Position numbers and translations under genes: made by a program | Source: Spirochaetales bacterium | GTDB taxonomy: Bacteria > Spirochaetota > Spirochaetia > DAHUYW01 | NCBI GenBank assembly: GCA_027306915.1 | Contig: DAHUYW010000004.1 | Span: 1 to 64,000, forward strand | DNA: 64,000 nucleotides | Reading direction: 5' to 3' | Notes under the pieces: generated by a model | Databases searched by the model: none | The model's input: only the letters and a program-made list of their open reading frames with translations | What the model was told of the DNA's origin: nothing | In this document: piece after piece, positions 16,237 to 24,917 of the stretch | Layout: the number at the start of each line of letters is the position of its first letter | Position numbering within the stretch: position 1 is the first letter of the stretch

Positions 16237-16982
16237 CCCTCTTTCACTACCAGCCGCACGCGAGCGCCCTCCACCGCTACGACGCCCGCCATAAGCTCCC
16301 CCTCCTCATCCTCCTGGTCGCCCTCCTCTTTCACACAGGAATCTGGGGGCTCCTCTTTCTCTCGGCACTGCTTGCCGCCGGCGGAGCGATCGGCCGCCTT
16401 ACCCTCGGGAGCCTGCTCCGCGGATTCCTCCCCCTCGCCCTCCTCATCCTTGCGGGCTTCGCAGCCGAGGCACTTACCGTGCCGGGAGCCAGGCTCATCG
16501 CCGCGCTGCCCGCAACGAAAGAAGGGCTCCGGGCGGGAGGGCTTCTCGCCTGGCGGCTCGCGGCCGTAATCCTCCTCGGCACGCTCTTTACGGCGACGAC
16601 CTCGATCCGCGACCTTCGCTCGGCGATTGTCTGGTACCTCCGACCCTTTCCCTGGCTCCACGGTGGAAGGATCGCCACGATGGTAGGGCTCACGATCTCG
16701 CTCATCCCGCTCGTCTTCGACACTCAAGGCGAGATCTCCGACGCTCTTCGCTCACGCTGCATCGAGCGCTCGGGCCGCTTCGTCCGGCGCGCAGGCGCCC
16801 TCGCCGCGCCCCTCATCCTGAAGACCTTCACCCGCGCCGACGAGATAGTCCAGGCGATGGAGGCCCGCTGCTACACCGACGATCGTACGGTGGCGCGCCT
16901 GCGCGCCCGGAGCTGCGATTGGATCGTGACGATCCTTGTCGGAGGGGCGGCTACCGGATTTCTTGTACTATTTCCCGGATAG
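16224..16982 (+). CDS. ecfT: ECF transporter transmembrane subunit (BioN/EcfT type)
   Basis: A 252-residue membrane coupling protein of the ECF transporter. The N-terminus has HYQPHASALHRYDARHKL, where the DxRxKL pattern is standard for EcfT, followed by several hydrophobic segments. The C-terminal coupling helix includes ALRSRCIERSGRF and AMEARCYTDDRT, matching the two Ala-Arg-Gly-like motifs that contact the ATPase. The start ATG overlaps the end of ecfA. With bioY and ecfA it makes a dedicated biotin importer. Confidence 0.93.
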   Translation: MAEIALFHYQPHASALHRYDARHKLPLLILLVALLFHTGIWGLLFLSALLAAGGAIGRLTLGSLLRGFLPLALLILAGFAAEALTVPGARLIAALPATKEGLRAGGLLAWRLAAVILLGTLFTATTSIRDLRSAIVWYLRPFPWLHGGRIATMVGLTISLIPLVFDTQGEISDALRSRCIERSGRFVRRAGALAAPLILKTFTRADEIVQAMEARCYTDDRTVARLRARSCDWIVTILVGGAATGFLVLFPG

Positions 16983-17027
16983 GGCGGACAACCGCTCACG
17001 TTTCGCGCAGGCGCCTCCTAGCCTCGA

Positions 17028-17056
17028 TTGACTATCGCGGGCGCCTGGATTACTTT
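17028..17056 (+). promoter_or_regulatory. Promoter of lipA-mrp
   Basis: TTGACT, a 17-base spacer and TACTTT, giving a leader of about 25 bases with GGAGG before the TTG at 17088. Two copies of an 8-base palindromic block (CAGGCGCC at 17008, GGCGCCTG at 17040) flank the -35 and could be a control site. Confidence 0.5.
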
Positions 17057-17087
17057 TGCCTTACCATTCCGAGGAGGATTCCCGCGT

Positions 17088-17972
17088 TTGACTCCCGACG
17101 AAGCTGTGCTCCGCAAGCCTGATTGGTTCAAGGTGCGGCTTTCCACCAACAGCAGCTACAAGGACCTGAAGAATCTGGTTCAAACCCAGCGACTTCACAC
17201 GGTATGCCAGGAGGCCGGCTGCCCGAACATCCACGAGTGCTGGGGGCGCTACGGCACGGCGGCCTTCATGATCCTGGGCGACGTCTGCACACGGCGCTGC
17301 CGCTTCTGCGATGTCGCGACCGGAAGGCCGCAGGCGGTCGATCCTTTCGAGCCGCGGCGGGTGGCCGAGTCGGTGCGGAGGATGGGCCTCAAGCACGCAT
17401 TCATCACAATGGTCAACCGTGATGACCTGGCCGACGGCGGAGCGCGCATCCTCGCGAACACCGTGCTCGCGATAAAGAGCCTCGTGCCCGGCTGCTCGGT
17501 CGAAGTGCTCTCCTCCGACCTCATGGGCGAGCGGGAAAGCATCCGGACGGTCGTCGAAGCGCAGCCGGACATCGTCGGCCACAATATCGAGACCGTCCGC
17601 AGGATCACCCCCCTTATCCGCTCGCGCAGCACCTACGAGCGCAGCCTCTCCTTCCTGCGGACTGCAAAGGAGATCAACCCCGCGGCTGTTACCAAATCGA
17701 GCATGATGCTCGGTCTCGGCGAGACGCGGGATGAGGTCATGGAGGCGATGGACGACCTGCGCGCGATTGGGGTCGACATGATCAACCTCGGGCAGTACCT
17801 CCAACCGAGCAGAACCCACGCCCCCGTTCAGAAATACTGGCATCCGAAGGAGTTCCTGGAGCTCAAGATGGCCGCGATGGACAAGGGCTTCATCCACTGC
17901 GAATCAGGCCCGCTTGTCCGCTCCTCCTACCATGCCGGCGAGCAGTACATCGCGTTCAAGGAGCAATCATGA
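17088..17972 (+). CDS. lipA: Lipoyl synthase
   Basis: A 294-residue radical-SAM enzyme that inserts two sulfurs into protein-bound octanoyl groups to make lipoate. The auxiliary cluster motif [12 protein letters not shown] (C-X4-C-X5-C) and the radical-SAM motif [15 protein letters not shown] (C-X3-C-X2-C) are both intact, and the C-terminal RSSYHA contains the Ser that ligates the auxiliary cluster. The start is TTG at 17088 with GAGGAGG about 10 bases upstream; no ATG is suitably placed. The stop overlaps mrp by 4 bases, so the two are translationally coupled. Confidence 0.96.
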   Translation: MTPDEAVLRKPDWFKVRLSTNSSYKDLKNLVQTQRLHTVCQEAGCPNIHECWGRYGTAAFMILGDVCTRRCRFCDVATGRPQAVDPFEPRRVAESVRRMGLKHAFITMVNRDDLADGGARILANTVLAIKSLVPGCSVEVLSSDLMGERESIRTVVEAQPDIVGHNIETVRRITPLIRSRSTYERSLSFLRTAKEINPAAVTKSSMMLGLGETRDEVMEAMDDLRAIGVDMINLGQYLQPSRTHAPVQKYWHPKEFLELKMAAMDKGFIHCESGPLVRSSYHAGEQYIAFKEQS

Positions 17973-19000
17973 GCAACGCAAACATCACCGTCGAGTCGCT
18001 CACCGACGCAATGCGGACGGTCATCGAGCCGGAGCTTCACAAGGACCTCATCACCCTGAACTTCGTGCGAAACATCAAGATCACGGGGAACGACGTGGCC
18101 TTCACGATCATGCTCACGACGCCGGCCTGTCCTCTCAAGTCGGTTCTCCAGTCGGAGAGCGAGCGGGCGATCCGCCGCGACCTTCCGCAGGTGGGCAAGA
18201 TCACCATCGAATTCGACTCCGAGGTGCGAAGCGATCAACGCATCATGGACAAGCTCAATGTCCCGATCAAGAACATCATCGCTGTCTCGAGCGGAAAGGG
18301 CGGGGTCGGCAAGACCACCGTGAGCGTCAACCTCGCGGTCGGGCTCGCCCTCGACGGTGCACGGGCGGGAATCCTCGATGCGGACATCTACGGTCCAAAC
18401 GTGCCCATCATGCTCGGAATAAAAGAGCTTCCTCCGCCGGGGAGCAACAAGCTCTCCCCCGCGCAGAAGTACGGGGTCGACGTCATGAGCATGGGCTTTC
18501 TCATACCGCGGGCCGAAGCGCTCGTCTGGCGGGGACCGATGATCCACGGGGCTCTCTCGCAGCTCTTCACGGAGGTGGACTGGCCGGAGCTCGACTACCT
18601 GGTGGTCGACCTTCCCCCGGGAACGGGCGACGCCCAGCTCTCGCTCGCCCAGCTTGTGCCGCTCACAGGCGGGATCATCGTCACCGGACCGCAGGAGGTT
18701 TCGGTGAGCGACGCCCTGCGCGGCGTCAACGCTTTCAACCGGCTGAAGGTGCCGGTCCTCGGCGTTCTTGAAAACATGTCAGGGGAGATCTTCGGCCACG
18801 GCGGCGGCAAGCGCGTCGCCGAGGAGCTCGGCGTGGAGCTACTCGGCTCGATCGATCTCGACCCGCGAATTCCGAAGGGGAGCGACAGCGGGGTCCCCAT
18901 CGTCATATCGAATCCTGAGAGCGAGGCCTCCCTCACCTTCAGACGTGTCGCGCGGGTGCTCGCCGGGAAGATCAGCATGCTCGCCTACGCGGGAGCATAG
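17969..19000 (+). CDS. mrp: Mrp/ApbC-family ATPase with MIP18 domain, lacking the CXXC pair
   Basis: A 343-residue Fe-S cluster carrier of the Mrp/NBP35 family. The N-terminal MIP18/DUF59 domain (about residues 1-95) keeps its conserved Cys in TTPACPL. The deviant Walker A is [17 protein letters not shown], followed by [12 protein letters not shown] and [13 protein letters not shown]. The segment that normally carries CXXC, after the ENMS motif, is shortened to [15 protein letters not shown], so the cysteines that bridge a 4Fe-4S cluster between two subunits are missing. Overlap with lipA suggests it helps mature or repair the lipoyl synthase clusters. Confidence 0.92.
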   Translation: MSNANITVESLTDAMRTVIEPELHKDLITLNFVRNIKITGNDVAFTIMLTTPACPLKSVLQSESERAIRRDLPQVGKITIEFDSEVRSDQRIMDKLNVPIKNIIAVSSGKGGVGKTTVSVNLAVGLALDGARAGILDADIYGPNVPIMLGIKELPPPGSNKLSPAQKYGVDVMSMGFLIPRAEALVWRGPMIHGALSQLFTEVDWPELDYLVVDLPPGTGDAQLSLAQLVPLTGGIIVTGPQEVSVSDALRGVNAFNRLKVPVLGVLENMSGEIFGHGGGKRVAEELGVELLGSIDLDPRIPKGSDSGVPIVISNPESEASLTFRRVARVLAGKISMLAYAGA

Positions 19001-19077
19001 AGTCCGTCGCATCAGATCCTCACATTTCTCTTGACCGTTGCGCGCGGCATGGGTACTTTGACCTGAGCTCAAAGCTA

Positions 19078-19104
19078 ACTAACCAATTAGTTGGTCATTA
19101 TATT
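19078..19104 (+). promoter_or_regulatory. Operator and promoter of the adaptor-TolC-tetR operon
   Basis: Overlapping inverted repeats: ACTAA/TTAGT arms around CCAA (19078-19091) and ACCAA/TTGGT arms (19082-19095). They lie just before a TATATT -10 (19099-19104). Size and position suit the downstream TetR repressor. The ATG at 19123 has a GAGGAAG ribosome site. Confidence 0.6.
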
Positions 19105-19122
19105 CTCTCGAGGAAGTGCCCT

Positions 19123-20061
19123 ATGGAAGAGCAGGAAACCAAGAAGAGACCGGGGCGCGCCCGGCTCGTGTTTTTCATCGTCCTCGTGGTCGTGGTCGCC
19201 GCAGGAATCGTCGCCTATGTCCGGATAGCCTTGACCGGATTTCAGGCCACCGATGATGCCGCCGTCGACGGCAACCAGGTGGTAGTCAGCGCGCAGACTC
19301 TCGACCGCATTACCGCGATGAACGTCGGCGAGGGTGATCAGGTGGCAAAGGGGCAGATCGTGGCTCAACTCGACGACAGCACCTTGAAGGCTCAGGAGCA
19401 CCAGGCGGAGGTCAACCTGGAGTATGCCGGAGAAAACGTGAAGCTGGCGCAGGTGAAGCTCGATCAGGCTCAGACCGATTTCCAGCGTGCCACAGTTCAA
19501 TATCAGAATCGGATCATCTCCCAGGAGCAATACGACCACGCGAAGGTCGGGTTCTCCGCCGCCCAGGCCGAGTACAGCATCGCCCTCGCCCAACAGAAGT
19601 TGGCCAAGGCGCAGCTCGCGACGGTCCAGACCAACCTCGCCTACACAACCCTCGCCTCACCGATCGACGGTGTGGTGGCGAAAAAGTGGGCGATGCCCGG
19701 CGACGTGGTCCAGCCGGCCCAGCCGGTCTACACCCTGTACGACCTTCAAAGGCTCTGGATCGAGGCCAACTTCAAGGAGACCCAGATTCACTACCTGCGG
19801 CCGGGCGATCCCGCGACCATCACCGTTGACGCCTTCCCCGGCCACGTTTTCAAGGGAAAGGTCGAGACCATCGGCGCGGCGACCGCCTCGGAATTTGCCC
19901 TCATCCCGCCGGAGAACGGCGCGGGCAACTTCACGAAGGTGACCCAGAGGGTGCCGGTTCGCATCTCCATCGACAATCAGGATGGCTTGGACGCCCAGGC
20001 GGGGCAACGGCTCCTGCCAGGGATGTCCGCGGAGGTCAAGGTCTTGACTCCCGAGAGGTAG
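19123..20061 (+). CDS. HlyD/EmrA-family periplasmic adaptor protein
   Basis: A 312-residue membrane-fusion protein. It has a basic N-terminus, one membrane helix (LVFFIVLVVVVAAGIVAYV, residues 15-33), then the lipoyl half-motif around VVSAQTLDRITAMNVGEGDQV, a long coiled-coil hairpin rich in Gln and Ala (EHQAEVNLEYAGENVKLAQ onward), and the second half-motif TTLASPIDGVVAKKWAMPGD, followed by beta-barrel sequence. It would link an inner-membrane pump to the outer-membrane channel encoded next. No pump gene is in the cluster, so the partner must be elsewhere. Probably controlled by the TetR protein at the end of the operon. Confidence 0.92.
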   Translation: MEEQETKKRPGRARLVFFIVLVVVVAAGIVAYVRIALTGFQATDDAAVDGNQVVVSAQTLDRITAMNVGEGDQVAKGQIVAQLDDSTLKAQEHQAEVNLEYAGENVKLAQVKLDQAQTDFQRATVQYQNRIISQEQYDHAKVGFSAAQAEYSIALAQQKLAKAQLATVQTNLAYTTLASPIDGVVAKKWAMPGDVVQPAQPVYTLYDLQRLWIEANFKETQIHYLRPGDPATITVDAFPGHVFKGKVETIGAATASEFALIPPENGAGNFTKVTQRVPVRISIDNQDGLDAQAGQRLLPGMSAEVKVLTPER

Positions 20062-20129
20062 CCGGATCGTTCCAGCAGCTTCCCGGCAACCGCGCTCGCG
20101 ACAGCAGCGATGCAGCAACGAGGTATATC

Positions 20130-21467
20130 ATGTTCTCCAGATTCGTAACCATTATCGGACTTCTATCACTTGCCGTCGGCCAATGGGCAACCGCCCAGCA
20201 GATCGCCCCCACCCCCCTCACCGTGAGTGAAGCGATCGCCCGCGCCGAGAGAAACCAGCCGCTCATCGACCAGGCTGAAGGCGCAATCCGGGCCGCCGAA
20301 GCCCAGGTCGGCGTGTCGCAGAGCGGCTACTACCCGAATGTGGGCGGGTCGGCCTCCTACACGCGGGTCGAGCCGAACCAGGCCTTTACCTTCGCCTTCC
20401 CCGGAGCGCCTCCCATGACCTTCTCCCTCGCTCCCGAGGACAACTTCGATTTCCACGTCGGCTTGAACCAGGTCGTCTACCAGTTCGGCGTCCGCGGGGT
20501 CCAGGTGAAGCTCGCGAAGAACGGGGTCGACGCCGCTCGCATCGGCCTCGAGCAGATCAAGATGAGCCTCGCCTACCAGGCAGCCCGGAGCTTCTACACC
20601 GTGCTGCTCCTCGGCCAGGAGGTAAAGGCGCTCGACGAGCAGCTCGCCGATCTCACGGAGCATCTCGCCGTGATTCGCAAGAAGGAGCAGACCGGATCGG
20701 CGACGGTCTATGACGTCCTCTCCACGGAGGTGCGGGTCGCCGCGATGAAGAGCCAGCGAATCGACGCCCAAAATCAATACGAGCGGCAGCTCATCGCTCT
20801 TAAGATCTTTGTCGGCCTCGACCCTTCGCAGCCGCTCGCCGTGGGCGGCTCCTTCACGCCCACCCCGGTGACGACCGGCGCTCAGCAGCTCGTTTCTCAG
20901 GCCCTCGCGAACAGACCGGAAATGCTCGAGGCCGCCTCTTCCGTCAAGACCGCCCGGCTTTCGGCTCAGCTCGCCGCCGCGCAAGGCCTCCCGTCGCTCT
21001 CGGTCCATGCCTTGGCTGGATTCAGAAACGGCCTCCTTCCCAGCGTCAACGCCATCACCTTTGACTGGAACGCCGGCGTCCAGCTCAACGTTCCCCTCTT
21101 CCAGGGGCTACTACGAGTGAAGTCGATGGAGGAAGCGCAGCAGAGGCTCTTGGCCGCGCAGGCTAGCCTCGCCGCCGAGAGCCGAACGGTCACGACCCAG
21201 GTGCTTCAGGCCTACCAGGACGAGAAGGCGAGCCAGGACCAGGTCGAGACCTCGCTCGTGCAGCTCAACCAGGCCGAGCAGATGGTGAGCGTAGCCAAGG
21301 TTCAATACGACGTCGGCGTCGTGACGAACCTCGAGTATCTCGACTCGCAGTCCTCCCTGGAGCAGGCCCGGCTTACCAGTCTCATGGCGGTCTACCACGA
21401 GGTATTGGCGGAGTACTCTCTGAAAGAGGCTGTCGGCGACAAGATTTGGACCGCCGTAAGCAAATGA
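20130..21467 (+). CDS. TolC-like outer-membrane efflux protein
   Basis: A 445-residue outer-membrane channel subunit. It has a cleavable signal peptide (hydrophobic stretch ending near ATAQQ), then two OEP repeats: SEAIARAERNQPLIDQAEG in the first half and SQALANRPEMLEAASSVKTA in the second, each followed by long helices and short barrel strands (GYYPNVGGSASYT, GLPSLSVHALAGF). Its length and repeat structure are typical of TolC. It sits between the HlyD adaptor gene and tetR and overlaps tetR by 4 bases. Confidence 0.92.
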   Translation: MFSRFVTIIGLLSLAVGQWATAQQIAPTPLTVSEAIARAERNQPLIDQAEGAIRAAEAQVGVSQSGYYPNVGGSASYTRVEPNQAFTFAFPGAPPMTFSLAPEDNFDFHVGLNQVVYQFGVRGVQVKLAKNGVDAARIGLEQIKMSLAYQAARSFYTVLLLGQEVKALDEQLADLTEHLAVIRKKEQTGSATVYDVLSTEVRVAAMKSQRIDAQNQYERQLIALKIFVGLDPSQPLAVGGSFTPTPVTTGAQQLVSQALANRPEMLEAASSVKTARLSAQLAAAQGLPSLSVHALAGFRNGLLPSVNAITFDWNAGVQLNVPLFQGLLRVKSMEEAQQRLLAAQASLAAESRTVTTQVLQAYQDEKASQDQVETSLVQLNQAEQMVSVAKVQYDVGVVTNLEYLDSQSSLEQARLTSLMAVYHEVLAEYSLKEAVGDKIWTAVSK

Positions 21468-22102
21468 AAGGAAAGGGGAGAGACAGCAGAGCGGAGGACA
21501 ATCAGAGCACGAAGGAGACGATCCTTCGCGTAGCCGAGGAGATCTTCGCGCAACGCGGCTTTGACGGCGCCCGGGTCGAGGAGATCGCGCGCCAAGCCGG
21601 GATAAACCAGGCGATGATCTACTACTACTTCAAGAGCAAGGACGACCTCCTCGAGGAGGTGATCAAGACCCGACTTGCGGAAGTGCGGCAGTTTAGCCAG
21701 CAGATGAAGGAGCAACGCCCGATCCCGGCGCTCCTCTCGAAGCACCTCCTCGACTTCATCAACACGCGAAGCAGGTTCTTGAAGATCCTTTTCATGGAGA
21801 CCGTCACCTCGGCGCCGCGCGAGCGGACGATCTTCAGGCTCATGGATCTCGTCGCCACCGAGGGGAAGGTCGCGGGGAAAGGCGAGGCGGATCGCTACAA
21901 GTCCGTCGCGGAGCGCCGCCTCGCGCTCTTCTTCTTCGCCATCATGCCGGTCGCCTGCTTCAGCATCTTTCAGCAACAGTGGAGCGAGTACTACGGAAGC
22001 GACCTCGAGGCGGACAGCAGGGCCTTTCTCGAGACCCTGGACAGCCTGCCGGCCCTTTTCCGCAAAGGGCCGCCTGCGCCCACACAGCCGACCGCCGTCT
22101 AG
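21464..22102 (+). CDS. TetR-family transcriptional repressor
   Basis: A 212-residue regulator. The N-terminal DNA-binding domain is clear: KETILRVAEEIFAQRGFDGA, then the helix-turn-helix VEEIARQAGINQAMIYYYFKSKDDLL. The ligand-binding half is variable. The ATG at 21464 overlaps the channel gene stop, so it is the last gene of the efflux operon and most likely represses that operon through the inverted repeat at 19078-19095. The inducing compound is unknown. Confidence 0.93.
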   Translation: MKGKGRDSRAEDNQSTKETILRVAEEIFAQRGFDGARVEEIARQAGINQAMIYYYFKSKDDLLEEVIKTRLAEVRQFSQQMKEQRPIPALLSKHLLDFINTRSRFLKILFMETVTSAPRERTIFRLMDLVATEGKVAGKGEADRYKSVAERRLALFFFAIMPVACFSIFQQQWSEYYGSDLEADSRAFLETLDSLPALFRKGPPAPTQPTAV

Positions 22103-22145
22103 GGCCGCTGTGGCGATAGGGTGACCGTTGGGCACGGGAACGGCG

Positions 22146-23363
22146 CTACAGGCGTGCGGCAGCCGGATCGACGCGAAGGCTTCGATCGTCGCTGCGGCGG
22201 AAGGAAGGCTCGTCCGGATCCTCCTCGGCTATCCTTGCCCCTCCGAGGCAGACATCGCCCCGATAAAAGACGGCGAATTGACCCGGAGCGATCCCGTCGT
22301 CGGGGAGGTCCATGATGATGCGCAGACGATCGCCCGAGAGCGGCTCGACCGTGGAGGAATGAAGCTCCGGCCCATGGCGAAGCTTGATGTCGAGACGAAG
22401 CGCGCGACCGAAGGCGCCTTCGCGCGCCTCTGTACGCGAGCCGGCTGCCGCCTCGCTTCGACCGCCGTCGGCAGTCAAACCGGGACCCTCGGCGAAGGGC
22501 GAGCCCGAGATCCAATGCGGCTCGCAAACCGTAAGCTCGCTTCGCGCTCTCGCGAAGCCGCCGGCGCGGTGGGAGACATAGACGATGTTCTCTTCGATGT
22601 CCTTGTGCACGACATACCAGGGTCCGTTGCCGAGCCCGAGCCCCTGCCGCTGGCCGATGGTATGAAACCAGTAGCCGCGGTGGATGCCGAGCAGCCGGCC
22701 GCTCTCGAGCTCGACGATGGACCCCTGCCGCTCGCCGAGGTAATGGCGAACGAAGTCCGGATAGCGGATCTTGCCGAGGAAACAGATCCCTTGGCTGTCG
22801 GGCCGGTCGCTGGTGGGAAGCGCAAGCTCTCGGGCGCGGCTGCGCACCTGCGCCTTCGTCAGTGCGCCGATCGGAAAGAGCGCTCGGGCTACTTGGCCTT
22901 GAGAAAGGTGGGAGAGGAAGTAGGTCTGATCCTTGACCGGATCGGGCGACCGCCGCAGCACAAGCCCCCTCTCCCCCTCCTCGATGACGGCGTAGTGACC
23001 CGAGGCGATCTTCTCGAACTCTGGGCCGATGTGGTCCGCAAAGACGCCGAACTTGATGCGCTGGTTGCAGAAGATGTCGGGGCTCGGGGTGCGCCCCCGG
23101 CGAAGCTCGGCGAGGGCGTACTCGACGACGCGCTCGTAGTAGTCGCGCTGAAGGGGGACAACCTCGAGGGGAATCGAAAGGCGCTCGCAGACTGCCCGCG
23201 CGTAGGCGAGATCATCCTCCCACGGGCAGCTCCCGAGGTAAGAAAGCTCGTCCTCGAGCCAAATCTTGAGATAGAAGGCGGTGATTGTGTGGCCTGCGCG
23301 CCGGGCAAGCGCGAGGGCGACCGAGCTGTCGACCCCCCCGGAAAGAAGCATAGCGATTCTCAT
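22146..23363 (-). CDS. mnmA: tRNA-specific 2-thiouridylase
   Basis: A 405-residue enzyme that thiolates U34 in the anticodons of Lys, Glu and Gln tRNAs. The PP-loop reads LLSGGVDSSVALAL, the catalytic Cys is in IFCNQRIKFG and its partner Cys in SQGICFLGKIRYPDF. GYWFHTIGQRQGLGLG is a family block. The C-terminal beta-barrel domain carries an insertion of about 30 residues rich in Gly, Ala and Glu (AEGPGLTADGG region), making it longer than the usual 360. The start is the ATG at 23363; upstream in-frame sequence has no homology. It is convergent with tetR. Confidence 0.95.
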   Translation of the reverse strand: MRIAMLLSGGVDSSVALALARRAGHTITAFYLKIWLEDELSYLGSCPWEDDLAYARAVCERLSIPLEVVPLQRDYYERVVEYALAELRRGRTPSPDIFCNQRIKFGVFADHIGPEFEKIASGHYAVIEEGERGLVLRRSPDPVKDQTYFLSHLSQGQVARALFPIGALTKAQVRSRARELALPTSDRPDSQGICFLGKIRYPDFVRHYLGERQGSIVELESGRLLGIHRGYWFHTIGQRQGLGLGNGPWYVVHKDIEENIVYVSHRAGGFARARSELTVCEPHWISGSPFAEGPGLTADGGRSEAAAGSRTEAREGAFGRALRLDIKLRHGPELHSSTVEPLSGDRLRIIMDLPDDGIAPGQFAVFYRGDVCLGGARIAEEDPDEPSFRRSDDRSLRVDPAAARL

Positions 23364-23522
23364 GGTTTCGACCACCTGATAATGCCACGCAGGAATGATA
23401 TATTCAAGAAAGGCCGATTGAACGAAGTTGCGAGCCGCCATGGGGCAGTCGTCGTCAGGGAAAGCAGCCTGTATCGGCGAAACCTCCTGCCACCCCCCCC
23501 GGCCGGCGACAGCTTGAGCTTA

Positions 23523-23537
23523 TGCATCGTCGATGCA
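23523..23537. promoter_or_regulatory. Perfect dyad upstream of the mevalonate promoter
   Basis: TGCATCG and CGATGCA flank a single central base, a perfect 7-bp-arm inverted repeat 20 bases before the -35 at 23558. It is a candidate operator for the mevalonate operon. Confidence 0.45.
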
Positions 23538-23557
23538 CGGTCATCTTGGCGCCATTC

Positions 23558-23587
23558 TTGCCTAATGGAGATATTCCGAACTATACT
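23558..23587 (+). promoter_or_regulatory. Promoter of the mevalonate operon
   Basis: TTGCCT, an 18-base spacer and TATACT, with a leader of about 38 bases carrying an AGGTAGG ribosome site before the ATG at 23632. Confidence 0.6.
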
Positions 23588-23631
23588 CCATGTGATATGC
23601 ATCCCGGCGCGGCAAGGTAGGTATTCGCTCT

Positions 23632-24894
23632 ATGCCTGAGCTTCCCGTAGGAATCAGCGATATTCGATTGTACGTCCCCTCGCCCGAGATCGAAATTGAA
23701 ACGATCGTGAGGGAGCGCATCCGCCTACGGCCCGAGCTCGAGAAGCCGCTCACGAGGGCTTGCGACACTACCGGCCAGAAACGGATGCGGTTTCCCTATC
23801 CCTGGGAGGACACCTCCACCCTCGCTGCGCAATCGGCCCTGCGACTTTTTGCACAGAATCCAGAGATCGACCCGGCCAAGCTCCGCTTTCTCACCGTCGG
23901 CACCGAGACCCCCGTCGATCACTCGAAGGCGGTTTCGGCCTACGTCGAAGGGATGCTGCAGAAGGCCAACGTCGCTATCCCTAAGACCATCTCCACCTTT
24001 CAAGTAACCCACGCCTGCGCGGGAGGCGCGCTCGGAGCGATAAGCGTCGCGGCCCTTCTTGCCTTCAGTAACCGCCGGCGCGAGTCGGGGCTTGTCATCT
24101 GCTCGGACATCGCTCGCTACGAGCGCGAGACGACCGCCGAGATAACTCAGGGCGCAGGGGCGACTGCCCTCCTCGTCGAGGCGAATCCGAAGCTTGTGGA
24201 GCTGGATCTTTCGAACATGGGGTTCGCCTCGGAGGACGTCGATGATTTCTTCCGCCCGCTCGGCTCCGTGGTCGCCAAGGTGAAGGGCGGCTATTCGATC
24301 CAGTGCTACAACTCGAGCCTCGAGGAAGCCTTCATCGACCACTGCGAGCGCCGGGGGGAAAGCCCCAAGCGGACCCTCGAAACCACCGATTATTTTGTTC
24401 TGCACGTCCCGTTTCGCAACATGGCCTTTCGCGCGATGACGAAGCTCCTGGGAACCCACCTCGGCCACTCGAAAGAGGACGCCGAGCGCTACCTCGCGGC
24501 GCACTCTTTCGTGGACAGCGTCGACCCGATCGCGAACATCGGCAACACCTATACCGCATCGATCTTCATGTCGCTCGCCTTCCTGCTCGATGCTGAATAC
24601 AAGAAGATCGGCTCGCGGATCGTCGGCAAGCGAATCCTCCTTGCCTCCTACGGGTCGGGGAACACCATGGCGGTAATCTCCGCCCGGGTCGCGGAGAGCG
24701 CCCCCACCGTCCTTGCCCGTTGGAGAATGGACCAGATCTGGTCCGACGCGCGCACGAGCCGCATGGAGGCCTACGAGGGCTGGCTTGCGGCGACCAACGG
24801 GGCGGGCGCAGGTGCGGCACTCGACATCCCCCGCGGCTCCTTCTACCTCGCCGGCGTGCGGGCGGACGGATACCGTGAGTACCGCTATCAATGA
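23632..24894 (+). CDS. mvaS: Hydroxymethylglutaryl-CoA synthase
   Basis: A 420-residue thiolase-fold enzyme condensing acetoacetyl-CoA with acetyl-CoA to HMG-CoA, the first committed mevalonate step. The acyl-enzyme Cys is in QVTHACAGGALGA, the general base Glu in VGTETPVDHSKA, and the catalytic His in FVLHVPFRNMAF; the late block SYGSGNTMAV also matches. First gene of the six-gene operon, with its own promoter. A separate thiolase gene to make acetoacetyl-CoA is not present in the window. Confidence 0.95.
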   Translation: MPELPVGISDIRLYVPSPEIEIETIVRERIRLRPELEKPLTRACDTTGQKRMRFPYPWEDTSTLAAQSALRLFAQNPEIDPAKLRFLTVGTETPVDHSKAVSAYVEGMLQKANVAIPKTISTFQVTHACAGGALGAISVAALLAFSNRRRESGLVICSDIARYERETTAEITQGAGATALLVEANPKLVELDLSNMGFASEDVDDFFRPLGSVVAKVKGGYSIQCYNSSLEEAFIDHCERRGESPKRTLETTDYFVLHVPFRNMAFRAMTKLLGTHLGHSKEDAERYLAAHSFVDSVDPIANIGNTYTASIFMSLAFLLDAEYKKIGSRIVGKRILLASYGSGNTMAVISARVAESAPTVLARWRMDQIWSDARTSRMEAYEGWLAATNGAGAGAALDIPRGSFYLAGVRADGYREYRYQ

Positions 24895-24917
24895 GCGGTC
24901 CCCGGTAGGGCGGTGGC

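Noticed and set aside
22128..23639. 503-residue plus-strand ORF opposite mnmA
   Set aside because: Antisense of a clear MnmA; no recognisable motif.
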